Shown here: piece by piece, positions 53,590-64,000 of the stretch | How positions within the stretch are numbered: the stretch's first letter is position 1 | Layout: each line of letters begins with the position of its first letter | Assembly: GCF_019649055.1 (NCBI RefSeq) | Contig: NW_026570276.1 | Span: 496,001-560,000, forward strand | Source of the DNA: Paramacrobiotus metropolitanus | Taxonomy: Eukaryota; Tardigrada; Eutardigrada; Parachela; Macrobiotidae | Direction: 5' to 3' | DNA: 64,000 bases | Notes under the pieces: generated by a model | Database searches by the model: none | What the model was told of the DNA's origin: nothing | The model's input: only the letters and a program-made list of their open reading frames with translations | Program-made: the position numbers and the translations under genes

Positions 53590-55645
53590 AAATAAATACA
53601 TGTTTATTAGATTTCGAGGTTGGTGAATGCCCAAGCTACCACCAGTATCACAGAGCCGCCATGTGAGTGAATACGGTAAACGGGCCGCGGGCCGGCTTTT
53701 AGATACTTAGAAATTACATATAAATACTTAGAAATACTAGAATAATATTAGAATTACTACATATAAATACTCAGTAATACTTATAAATTACATATAAATT
53801 ATTAGACAATTAAGGGATTTGGCCCGGTACATAGTACCAAATTCGGGTAAATACACGGGAACTTCCGCTGTCGCAAAATCCTAAACACTTTTTTGCATGG
53901 CTAGCCAGGCTAGGTATGTACCTAATATTCATAACGGCTCTCATACTCATACTCATAATCCTACTTCTAATTCCGAATTCATACTCATAACGGCCCTTAT
54001 AATCATAATCATACTTTGGTCCTACCGGTGATTATATTAATTTATTTATAATTATTGCTCATATCTTAACCATTACTCATGCTGGTGTGTCAAAAATGTA
54101 ATATTCAATTACAACCATGTGTTCATGTAAGTCTACTCAACCGCCCGCTTTCGTCCACTCGTAAAAATTATGTCATCTGAATTAGTAGCGAAAAAATATT
54201 TATTAGAAAATAGCTTCATTACAAAATGGCTTCAGTAAACTTGAACTGAGTAACGAAAGCTAAGTAATTTAATCTGCATATAAAAACTGAGCAAGAAAAT
54301 CCACCGTTGTCCACTTTCGTCCATTTTTTAAACTAGTGCTAATGAAAAAAAACCTGAAATGTTAATGGGCTTATTACGTAGCTTCCACCAAACAAAAAGT
54401 GAATGGGCCGTTAACTTTTCATTTCCACAAAACTAAATTTCGACAAAAGCATCGTGCACACTGTAAAGCAATGGAACACAGGAACAGTAATAACGCAGTT
54501 TGCTACCCAGGACAAAAGCAGATATCAAAAAAAATTTTTTTTAAAAATTTAAGAACGGTGCACAATTTGCGCAACAGTTATTAAAACTTAGTGTCAATAT
54601 TACGGTTTTTACGATTAATAAATACTATAATGCTTTTACTCATAACATTAAGCGCAGTAGCGCACTGGTATGAGTAGCGGTAAAGGTTTGAGTTATGAAT
54701 ATGAACAAAAATATGATAACCGGTAGGATCAAAGTATGATTATGATTACGAAAGCCGTTTTGAGTAGGAATTCTGAATTAGAAATAGGGCTATGAGTACG
54801 AGGACCGTTATGAGAATTAGGGTTAAGGAGCGCGCGACAGCGCAAGTTGTCGTGAATATATACAAATTTGGTGCTATGTAGTATGTACCGGGCCAAATCC
54901 CTTAAGACCGCGAGATACTGAGGTAATCCGACATTTCTAGACATTTTTAAAATTTCGAAACTCTGGAGGCTAAAAAAATTAGAGGTAACGGCCCCGCTGC
55001 GCGGGGCTGAGTCGAAATATTTAGAAATTCTGGAAATGTAATAGCTTTGGAGCCGACTTTGGAAAAATTAATAGTTATTTTCAGGTATTCGAACATGTTT
55101 TAAAACCGTCTTAAACGTTTCAAAAATTTAAAAAAGTTATAATTTTGAATTTTTGATGGATTTGACAATTTAAATAACATACACAGATCTGTAGTTCAGG
55201 TTGCTAAGCTGCGAAATTTGTATTTGCTCATTCGAGACGTTTCCAGAATTTACTGGAAATTTCTATGAACTTTAAACGCTAAGTACAGAAAGTTTGAAAG
55301 GGTTTCTGAAAACGTTCCGGAAAGCAGAAATTTTTTTCCAAGCTGCAGGTAGGAAGCTTTGGAAGATGCTTTATTTTATAAATTTAACAACTTAGTGGAA
55401 AAATTAACGTTGAATTAGGAGATAATTTCCAAAACTAGCAACCGTTAAGTACTAACAACCCTTAAGAACTACAACTTTTAAAATTTTTTTAGACCTTCTC
55501 CAAAACTTAAGATTTTTTTAAAGATACAGGTAGAAACGTTTGTGCGATGCTTTATTTTATAAAGTTATAAACTTACTGAAGAAAACAATCTTGATTTAGG
55601 AGATAATTTCCGAAAAATTAGGACGTAAGGATATATGAATCTATT
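53590..55645. repeat. dispersed repeat A, copy 1, with a TTAA element inside
   Basis: Matches 60870-62233: AATGCCCAAGCTACCACCAG, AACGGGCCGCG, GGTAACGGCCCCGCTGCGCG, GATTTAGGAGATAATTTCC, ending GGACGTAAGGATATATGAAT. The shared ~1.3 kb has no long ORF. Copy 1 is interrupted at TTAA by the element at 53814-54901. Confidence 0.75.
53814..54901. mobile_element. 1,088-bp TIR element with TTAA target duplication
   Basis: Ends GGGATTTGGCCCGGTACATA and its complement; inverted similarity reaches about 200 bp in from each end (53930-54050 against 54700-54830). TTAA at 53810-53813 and 54902-54905. The other copy of repeat A has the unoccupied site (TTTA at about 61016). TTAA is the piggyBac-type target; no transposase is present, so non-autonomous. 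Confidence 0.75.
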
Positions 55646-55647
55646 GA

Positions 55648-56160
55648 CAAGTATCGGTCGCGCTAGCGCGCGACCAGTTGTGTTCAAGGTATGGAAGAAC
55701 GAAAGAAATTACAAAATATACTTCGTGCAGCAATAAAATATTTCAAATATAAAACCCCACCGAGGCCAGCCACGAAAATATTTTAAACACGTAGAAATGC
55801 GGACAGCTTTCAAGCTTTCCGGTTAAAATCGATCAGTTTACAAAAATCACAATAATCTCTGTAATTTTTCTTGTTTGTCTTTTTCATGTTTTTAATGTAA
55901 CTTTATATTGCTGATCTAGCCAACTGAAAACTTTAATTTTTTGGTACGACAGGTAGTATTTAAACGGTGATAAAATGGATGGCGTGGTATCACTTACACG
56001 ATTGCCCATAAATGATAAAACACCATTCAGCCGATATTTCAGCGGAGAATTAATGGAAACTTGTGGGAAACAGTTAATATTTACTCAAAGTGACCTCGCA
56101 GACTGCATCTTTAGCTACTATTAACTGCAAGATTTTCAGCCATTCAGCCAGCTGTTCAGA
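55648..56160. repeat. dispersed repeat B, copy 2 (uninterrupted)
   Basis: Contains the same CGCGCTAGCGCG palindrome as copy 1 (55661-55673). Directly follows repeat A copy 1. 56161-56664 holds no gene of its own; it may include the 3' end of the non-LTR element. Confidence 0.7.
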
Positions 56161-56664
56161 AAAAAACACAGCCTTTATTGCGGCTTCGTGTCCCTACGCA
56201 TTATAGATTAAATACTGTATGCAGGCGCGCAGGCCAGCTGAGCGAAAATTTACGGTTGCGAGAATATACTGATCTAAAATAACTGAGCATGGAAGGGTAG
56301 GCGATCGCGCTGGGGTCTATGCATAAAACCAAAAGCCCACTTAAAAATAACTAGATTTAATAGTTTAATCGTTAGCGTTAATTCGAAATTTAATTTAGGA
56401 AATAAATTTCAAAAATTATAAAAATTTTATTGTGGGAAAAGGAAAGCATAGACACTTACGCACGTAATCGTCTGTTGTAGTATTACTGCATCTCGCAACC
56501 GTATTTCTATGATGGTAAAATACTAATACAAACAATGCGCAATAAAGGTAAAGTAAGAAAACATCGCACAAGCCAGTTATCGACATCAGAAGTGTAGTAA
56601 ACAGCAAAACAGGACAGCATCGTTTTCGACCGTGCTGAGGTCGACTGGACATGAGGAAAACATA

Positions 56665-59231
56665 TCAGTATCTAAACAATTCGCTTGGGCCCGGGACTGC
56701 CCAGTTAACATTCGATTTATTTAAAAAAATTACGTAGCTGCAGCTAAGGGCGATAGATGCGAGCGACTCTGGCAGTTGTTTGGCCTTCACGTACTTCCCT
56801 CCAACGGCTACCGTATTGGCTATGCGGTGCATGGCATTTACGGCTTTAGAGGGAATCATGCCTCTAGAGCCGATGGCGAGGTGGTGGTATTCAACTGTCC
56901 ACCCTTCTACCTCCAGTTCCGTGCATAGGCGGGAATAGCGCTCCTTCTTCCGTGTGTCGGCATTAGCGAACCCTGGGTGGACTCGAAAGGGGCTGTAACC
57001 TCTGCTAAAATAATTCGCCTCTCGGTTTGGTTAATGCATGTAAGGTCAGGGTAAAGAGTAGTAGGAAGAATGTCAGCTGGGATAGTTGTAGAATGGCGTT
57101 CGTAGCTTTCGTTATCTAGGTCGCAACGAATCTCCCACTTACCATTCCCAGCCGCACTGGTAAGACATTCGAAAATAGCTTTAAGAATGCTGTTATGTCG
57201 CCATGTGTAACGAGCACCAGAGAGAGCGATAGGGCAGTAATTGAGAATATGACCGAGGGTACCGCTTTCACCACCACAAAGATCACACTTAGGTGAAACA
57301 GACATGCCCCACTTACATAGATTAGTGAAAGAAGGAGCAATGTCAAGGGCCGCCTTAATCATAAAGGAAACGGTCTTCTCTGGTAAGTTGCAAAAAATTA
57401 TATCAATATCAATACGCTGCAAAAAATTATCAAAAATTTCGCAAAGCTTATTACCAGCAGACGTTGACTGATGTTTTTCAAAAATCCACGTACCCAAAAA
57501 TTTCATTGGCTCTTCAGAGATTTTTTTAATTCGCTGACCTTTAATTGAAAATTCACATTCAGTGGACACGCCTTTCTTTAACGAAAAACTTCGACATTTA
57601 CTCGGCTGCAGTTGCAGACCCAGTGAATTTAATTTGCGGTCAACATCAGTCAGAAGGCGCTGCATAGTTAATTTATTGTTAGCAATTAATGTAAGGTCGT
57701 CGGCAAAACTGAGAGAAACTATCTTGTCATTAGGTAGTTTATCGAAGGCGATACCATGTTTTTGGTTTTCTTCTAAAAATTCCAAAACCGGGTTAAACAC
57801 AATTAAAAACAGCGCACAGCTCATTGTGTCGCCCTGAAACAATCCTACATTAAACGGAATTTCACTAGTAAAAGAATCATTATTTTGAATTTTAATAGAC
57901 AAACCCGTGTAATAATTATTAATATAATTAATAATTTCCGTAGGAAGCCCATAATGTTTAAGTGCAGCCAGCATAACTTCTTTCCTTACTGAGCCATAAG
58001 CATTAGCAACATCCAGCCATGCGACGTGCATGGCTTGCGTCTTAGTACGCTGCTGGTCGATAAGCTTCAACAGTTTTAAAGAATGCTCACCACACCCATT
58101 CATCTCTTCCACAAAACCTTTTTGTACACCCGTGTTAATTATTCCGTTTTTTACGCAGAAAGACATTAAACGTTTCGAAATAACGGAGTGAAAAATCTTA
58201 CCTACACAGCTAGTCAGTGTGATGGGACGATAGTTTTCGACCGAATTTAAATCGCCTTTCTTATGCAGAAGGATCGTCTTACCAGTTTGCCATGACTTAC
58301 ACGGAATTCCAGATTTTAAAATTTTGTTAAAAAGAAATGCAAGAAATCTATGGATAACAGGAAACGGTTTCAAAAAAGCATAATTCAACCCGTCCAGCCC
58401 TGAGCCGCATGAGGGATTTTTCTCCCTCAAGATGTTTTCAATATCGGAAGGCTGGATATCTGAAGAATTAAAATTAACAGTCACCGGCTTCTTATTTAGT
58501 TTACTGAACCAAGAACAATTAACTGGTGTTAATTCGGCTGGGTTACAGACCTGTTTAAAATAATTTTCAATATCACAAGTTTTAATGCGCTGTTGGAGGT
58601 GTTGTTAGAGCGCTTGAGTTTGCAATCAATAAAGCTAAACATTTTTCGGCGAAACCAGCTGTCGTTTTCCTTCCTCTCAACTGAAGATTTAAGTTGCGAA
58701 ATTTTTTCAGAAAGGGTTTTCTTTAATAATTTAGGTGACTAAGGTTATTGGCGTAATCAAAAGATAACTCACGGAGATTTGCCCTAAGCCTGCGCTTCGT
58801 CCGCTTGAGCTTATTAATTTCTGTTTAATTGAAGAAAGACGAGAGAGGAGTTCACGAGGAACGGGATTATGCTTTTTATTGAAAAATTTGCCTTTAGAAG
58901 TTGTACAGCGTAGAACACATAGAGAATATTCAGCCAGTCCCCATAAAAATAATTCACCGCATTCATTTGGAGCCCAAAGGTCATACTTGCATGCATAGGT
59001 AAATTGATTAGTGAAATCGCCAAGGAAAGACTGAAACCTTACCAGTGCGGATGAGGGGAGACTGCCCCATGCTGGAGGAAGGATTTTCTGACGAGATGAG
59101 TTAGCCAAGATTAATGTGGAGAAATTTACTGGGAGTTTGCGGTAAATAACATCGTATAAAAACCGGGAAAGATATGCTTCTTCATGTCCAGGTTGGCAGC
59201 GGGTAAATCGGTACCATTTCTGAACATCCAT
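56665..59231 (-). pseudogene. R2-like non-LTR retrotransposon ORF with restriction-like endonuclease
   Basis: Minus-strand ORF in pieces. 59231-58731: an N-terminal part without known domain. 58484-56907: 525 aa with RT motifs LHKKGDLNSVENYRPI, GVQKGF, WLDVANAYGSV (first Asp), GLFQGDTMSC, SFADDLTL (F-A-D-D) and FLGTW; then a CDLCGG...H...C zinc knuckle; then PDLTCINQTERRIILAEVTAPFE, the PD-x-K-like start of a restriction-like endonuclease. The following frame (through 56859-56665) continues with KKERYSRLCTELEVEGW and GMIPSKAV. RT, then CCHC, then endonuclease after RT is the order of the R2 group. Frame breaks near 58590, 58735 and 56990. No 28S or other specific target visible. Confidence 0.82.
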
Positions 59232-60865
59232 GGTGACAGGGGGACTGATGTCGATAATTAACAGGGGTGTTCAAATTCGGGTGATGATACGGCAGTTTTC
59301 TCAATTGAAAACGCCAGTTTAATTCGAAAACCGCTATGTTGTTACCTGGGGGTAATCTACATAGCAAAGTCTCAACCGGCCAGCTCAAGCAGCGATCGAG
59401 AAGTGGAGCGGTGCACTTCCCTAGTTTAATAAAACTAGGGAAGTGCACCGCTCCTTGCTAGCACTAAAAGACCGAAGCCAAGCTAGAAATATTTCGAGAA
59501 GTATTTAGAACTGGGAAAGTGAATTACACGCAGGGATGTCGATGCACTGCGCAATTTTTCCTTTACTGACTCTAATATCCATAATAGTGACTATCAGAAG
59601 ATTGCATATTATCAGACACTTTATTGGATTCATTTATACCTAACATCTACGAACGATATATTATGTATACTTAGTTAAAAAAGCTGGCGCAGGCGTTCTG
59701 TTTTAACTGTCCAGTTATCTTTACTTTTGAGCGGTAGCATTTTGCTGCTTGAAAGAACTGAAGAAGATTCAAAGGAAAACTCGATCTATTGCCAATCTAC
59801 CCCAGTTCTTATGCGGGAAAAGCCGACATAGAAATGCCGACATTAGCGCCTCTCGCCGCAGACTTTACATACGTTCTGTAACTTCTGTAAAAGTGCCGGA
59901 AGTTCTGTAAAAGTGAACCAAACAATGGTGTAGTGCTGAATCTTACAGAGCGCTACAGAACAACGACACAGAAACTTAAAATGAAGTATCCAGTGTCCAA
60001 TTCCAGTATATTTTTTTATGAATTTATGCGATTTTTTATGAATTACTATTTGGAAAAACTATACAGTGCCAAATGGCTCAGTTCCGATGCGTGTCATTTC
60101 GGCATCATGGTATCCGGCTTGACCTATGGTCAGAAAAATTATACAAACAGTGACTTTCGTAATTGACATTTTTGGTCGATGAATACTAATTTTCAGATGG
60201 CTATTCCCACTCCTTCTGGTACCCGGCGTTAATAGGTTAAAGTGCGCGGCGAGACGGGATGTATTATATATGCGTAAAGTACTGCACTTCTATATTACTT
60301 GTATTATAAATTTGTATTATAAATTTCTGGATAGAAGAACCTTACAGAAAGTACTGTATATTACAGTGCATACGTATATGAACTATGTAACCATTACCGT
60401 ACACTGCCTTTCCTTATCTTTTACTTCGTACACTACCATTCGGCACTACCTTTATCTGCGTTCGCGACCTTTTATTGTTTTAAATTTCTTCACGTTAACG
60501 CTATTTCCGGAACTGCCGTTTTGGTTAACAGCTGCCATTGCCGCGTAAGTTCACGCATTATCACCAGCTGTACGTAAGTAACTTTCGGCTCCCGGATACC
60601 GGTTTTTCTTCGCACAGGGCTTTGAAACGTTGGCATTGCCGTTTTCATTTTTGAACGAAGTTTCGACCAGTTTCGCAGGTTTCTTCTGTACTAGAAATTG
60701 CCGCTTGGTCTTTTCAACGTACAGGGCGAAAGGCAATGTACGGAGTGAAAGGTAGGTGAAGGTAGTTTAAGGAGTGGTCACCTTAAGTTATTCTGGGTAG
60801 CCACGATTGCGCAATAATTTCTGTGTTCGTGACCGACGTGACAGAAAGTCCTGCCAAACTGCCAA
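59232..60865. other. about 1.6 kb, one perfect hairpin, no gene recognised
   Basis: Short frames only. Besides the hairpin at 59405-59454 I see no repeat shared with the rest of the window. Confidence 0.4.
59405..59454. repeat. perfect 23-bp hairpin, 4-nt loop
   Basis: Arms 59405-59427 and 59432-59454, loop AATA; no mismatch. Lies about 170 bp upstream of the non-LTR ORF start. Confidence 0.95.
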
Positions 60866-60869
60866 AGCT

Positions 60870-62233
60870 GCCACCAGTATTACAAAGTAACGTAGGTTTG
60901 TGAATGCCCAAGCTACCACCAGTACCACAGAGCCGCTACGTTGGTGAATACAGTAAACGGGCCGCGGACCGGCTCTTAGACATTAAGGAATTAAATACTC
61001 GTATAAATTAGACACTTTAGACCGTGAGATATTGAGATACTCAGATTTCTAGATATTTTTAAAATTTAGAAACTCTGGAGGCTAAAAATATTTAGAGGTA
61101 ACGGCCCCGCTGCGCGGGGCCGAGTCGAAATATTTAGAAATTTTTGAAATGAAAAAGCTTTAAAGCCGACTTTGAAGAATTTATAGTTATTTCGAGGTAA
61201 TCGAACGGATTTATCATTTAATAACGTATTAAAGGTTTCAAGAATTAGAAAAAATAAAATTATGCTTGATGTAAGTGGCAATTTTAAATAACATTGTTTA
61301 GGTTGCTAAGTTGCGAGTTCTCTAAAAGCTAACAGCATTTAAGTACTACATTACGTAGTATTACATTGTATTTACGCTGTATGTTTATGCAACAACAACA
61401 ACAACAACAACAACGTAGTATAGGGGGAAAAATGTGTCTAGCCGAACCAATCCCTTGTATTTCTGATGTAAGCCAGCTGGTGGTTTACGTTGTGGCTGCA
61501 CAGCGTTTTATGTAAAGCGCTGCTTTTAAGGCTGTGCGGCATTGACGGTACATGTGGTATTAGCTGCACCAGGCAGGTCCGGGCTATAATACAGTTTTAG
61601 CCTGTTCACCTGCAGTTGTACGAGTGCTGCTTACCTGTTATCAGTACCTGCAATCTTAATAGCAGCGCTTTACATAAAACGCTGTGCAGCCACAACGTAA
61701 ACCACCAGCTGGCTTACATCAGAAGTACAAGGGATTGGTTCGGCTAGACACATTTTTCCCCTTATATTACATTAAAGATTAAAGTACTAACAACATTGAT
61801 TTTAAGTACTTACTACTACACTGCCACATTTAAGTACTACAACCTTAAGTACTGACAACCCTTAAGTACTACAACTTTCAAAAAATTTTTTTGGACCTTC
61901 TCCAAAACCTAAGATTTTTTTTAAGATGAAGGTAGGAACGTTTGTGCAATGCTCTATTTTATAAAATTAGCAACTTATTGAAAAAATCAGTGTTGATTTA
62001 GGAGATAATTTCCAAAACTAGCAACCTTTAAGTACTAACAATCCTTAAGTACTACAATTTTTAAAAATTTTTTTAGACCTTCTCCAAAACTTAAGATTTT
62101 CTCAAAGATAAAGGTAGGAACGTTTGTGCGATGCCTTATTTTATAAAATTATGAACTTATTGAAAAAATCAATCTTGATTTAGGAGATAATTTCCAAAAA
62201 ATAAGGACGTAAGGATATATGAATCTATTGATA
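60870..62233. repeat. dispersed repeat A, copy 2, with a foldback element inside
   Basis: See 53590-55645. Interrupted by the foldback element at 61421-61766, next to a (CAA)8 microsatellite at about 61390-61413. Confidence 0.75.
61421..61766. mobile_element. 346-bp foldback element, arms about 110 bp
   Basis: 61421-61531 and 61655-61766 are complementary almost throughout (AAAAATGTGTCTAGCCGAACC at the ends, GCGCTGC near the loop). Central ~120 bp unique. TATA-type flanks suggest TA insertion. No coding capacity. Confidence 0.85.
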
Positions 62234-62335
62234 TTGGTAATACGTGACACAGACGTTTTGCAATATTAACTTATATTTTTAATGGGATAAGTTCTTTAAT
62301 TATCATTTAATAAACATTAAGACTGAATATAGATA

Positions 62336-63237
62336 ATTTTTCCTTACAAAAAGATGTCCTTCGTGTATATATTTGTATTTGCACGAATATGCCCAAGGAA
62401 ATGTTTAGCTTGTTTGTGCCTAGTTCCGAGTCATTTCCAATCCCTGCAAGGCAGTGGCCAATGCATTTAAGCCACGCCCGGTAGCCATTGAACAAATCTA
62501 ACACAAGAACAGCCACGACTTCGTTGGTAGAATGGGCGTTACAAGTAGAATTCCATTATGACGTTAAACAGCTCGGTGTCAACCAGGGAATACATAGCCG
62601 AAGACGCCGGAGCGATTGTTCAGGACGTGCTCGACAGCATCGTTCCCGCCCGCACCAAATATGCGGTGCCTATTATGGAGTCACTAACACGCGTTAATCC
62701 TGGCGAAGGCTAAACGCCCTCCCAAATACAACAGCGGGTTTAACAAAACATATTTTGCTTGTATAAGTGAATAGTAAGAAATGATGAAACTATCGGCTGT
62801 TACCGAGACAGGTCTCGTGCTTAATTTACGAGCGAAGGAAGAATGTCGTGATATTACTCATCCGGTATGATTGTGCAATTTCTTTTTACTGCTGTTTCTG
62901 AGCGTCTGATTGTTCGTGGTATGGCCTCAGTCGTAATACGGTATTTCAGAAAGCGCCGACATTTGTCTTTTTGTTGTTTACTTCAGTAACGGATATGGTG
63001 TCATTTAGGGTGTTTGTTATTCGACTGATCGTCTAACTCGATGTTATTAATTTGAGATCCGCTTAATGTCGGAAATTTAGCCAAAGGGCAAGCATGCCGT
63101 TGTAAATAGTATGCCGATTGCTAGATTACTGAAACAGCGTTATTAGAAAATTAATAATCACAACTTTGAGCAACGGATTATTCCACGCATGACAATATTA
63201 TCTTGTCTATAAATAGAATTTCACTGTAATCATCATT
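62336..63237 (+). repeat. upstream region of GPCR copy 4, duplicate of 21654-22405
   Basis: Same phrases in the same order as upstream of copy 3, plus about 170 bp near 62610-62785 that copy 3 lacks. Includes a conserved TATA-like box at 63208-63215. Confidence 0.85.
62558..62713 (+). CDS. 51-codon ORF of unknown nature upstream of GPCR copy 4
   Basis: ATG 62558 to TAA 62711-62713 (MTLNSSVSTREYIAED...). The part from EYIAEDAGAIVQDVLDS to TRVNPGEG has the balanced composition of real protein. It lies in the 170 bp that the duplicate at 21860-21905 lacks, where the ATG reads GTG. Possibly a fragment of a gene, not recognised. Confidence 0.25.
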   Translation: MTLNSSVSTREYIAEDAGAIVQDVLDSIVPARTKYAVPIMESLTRVNPGEG

Positions 63238-63566
63238 ATGGCTGCTGCATACGATAGGCTGAATGGAGATCCGCACCATCCGTCCAACAATTCAAATGGC
63301 ACGAATTGGATCATTTATGCCGAGGATAACGCAGTTCTCGGCTTTGGTCAACACAAGGATTCTAACCATTCACGTCACGGGAAATACAATGATGCCCAGA
63401 TTAATAATGCACACTATATCTTTGGCTGTCTATGGGTGTGTTTGCTGATCCTGTGCACCGTCGGCAATGCGCTTAACTTGGCCGTGCTGCTACGGAGTGT
63501 GAAAACATGGAAAATGTCCGCTTGTCATTATATGATCGCTACCGCCGTAGCCGATCTGGCATCACT
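63238..63566 (+). CDS. Rhodopsin-like GPCR (copy 4), exon 1 only in window
   Basis: ATG 63238 (MAAAYDRLNGDPHHPS), Asn-rich extracellular part with NNSNGT sequons, TM1 (LILCTVGNALNLAVLL), K-T-W-K-M-S-A loop and TM2 (HYMIATAVADLASL). Ends in phase 2 at a GTAAGC donor (63567), exactly as copy 1. Frame intact. Intron 1 continues to the window edge, so exons 2-4 are unseen. It is the closest relative of copy 3 (about 80% of exon 1 residues the same by eye) and lacks that copy's insertions. Confidence 0.85.
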
Positions 63567-64000
63567 GTAAGCGTGCAAATTAATTGCATGCAAGGGAAAT
63601 GTAATACTTCGATTTTTCTCATATTTTGGTCAGTTTAGTTATACGTTTTCATAAACTGGTCAGCGTCCCGTGCACCGTCCCCATTTGGTGCGCTAATTCC
63701 TGTGGTTTGTTTTTGAAAATTTTTAAGTAGGTGACTGTAGGTCTATGCTTGGGAAAATTTACGAGCGATTTTTGTTACATTAAGAAAAAATTTCTGAAAA
63801 CGTCGTTTTGCTGTGTAATTTTTGGTACATGGGATGGAATTTTACACTTGCAGTGACCAAAGTACGTGTACGAAGACGAAATGTTATAGGGAGAATGTTA
63901 GTAAAAGCGCAAATTGGATGTGTTGTAGGTGGTTGACGCTTCCGTATCTCCTCCAGGTGATAACTCTAGGACGGACTGTTCATACACCATCGATTGCTTT

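Overview
The window is animal nuclear DNA. Genes are split by short GT-AG introns (mostly 60-180 bp), gene families sit in tandem, and all scales are crowded with LTR, non-LTR and inverted-repeat transposons. The families seen (astacin metalloprotease, XK-related membrane protein, a local cluster of rhodopsin-like GPCRs with a W-E-R motif after TM3) fit an invertebrate, probably an ecdysozoan. Tardigrade is my guess, but nothing in the sequence proves it.

Layout. 3-4067: a decayed Ty3/gypsy element, cut by the window edge, sitting in intron 4 of a broken astacin copy (4086-4644, minus). 7350-8555 (minus): a second, cleanly spliced six-exon astacin whose catalytic Glu and Met-turn Tyr are both replaced. 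A relic of a third copy's first exon lies at 9327-9386. 10629-12292: an XK-related (XKR) gene. 14193-17639: an intact four-exon GPCR (415 aa). 19290-21035: a damaged paralogue. 22406-51536: a third paralogue torn apart by transposons. 63238-63566: exon 1 of a fourth, which runs off the window. Its intron preserves the pre-insertion form of the third gene's intron 1.

The centrepiece is 24687-49274: one LTR retroelement of 24,588 bp, with two 572-bp LTRs that differ at a single base, a 4-bp target duplication (AGTC) and a tRNA-type primer binding site. Gag and Pol run on the minus strand: a very long coiled-coil Gag, a CCHC knuckle, protease, RT, RNase H and integrase. About 13 kb of extra cargo follows them: (i) an extra integrase-type H2C2 zinc module; (ii) at least five unknown sense ORFs; (iii) an array of about eleven tRNA-like units with pol III A and B boxes, repeated every 210-280 bp; (iv) an antisense gene with one membrane segment, a GT-AG intron and a basic coiled-coil tail. 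The 5' leader carries a family of related stem-loops. This copy's RT has lost about 40 codons and several frames are broken, although the LTRs say it inserted recently.

From 51930 to 62330 the DNA is a nest of repeats: two copies of each of two dispersed repeats, a TA-flanked TIR element, a TTAA-flanked TIR element, a foldback element, and an R2-like non-LTR retrotransposon with a restriction-like endonuclease. Many single-base frame breaks across unrelated genes may be real decay or long-read indel errors; I flag both possibilities.
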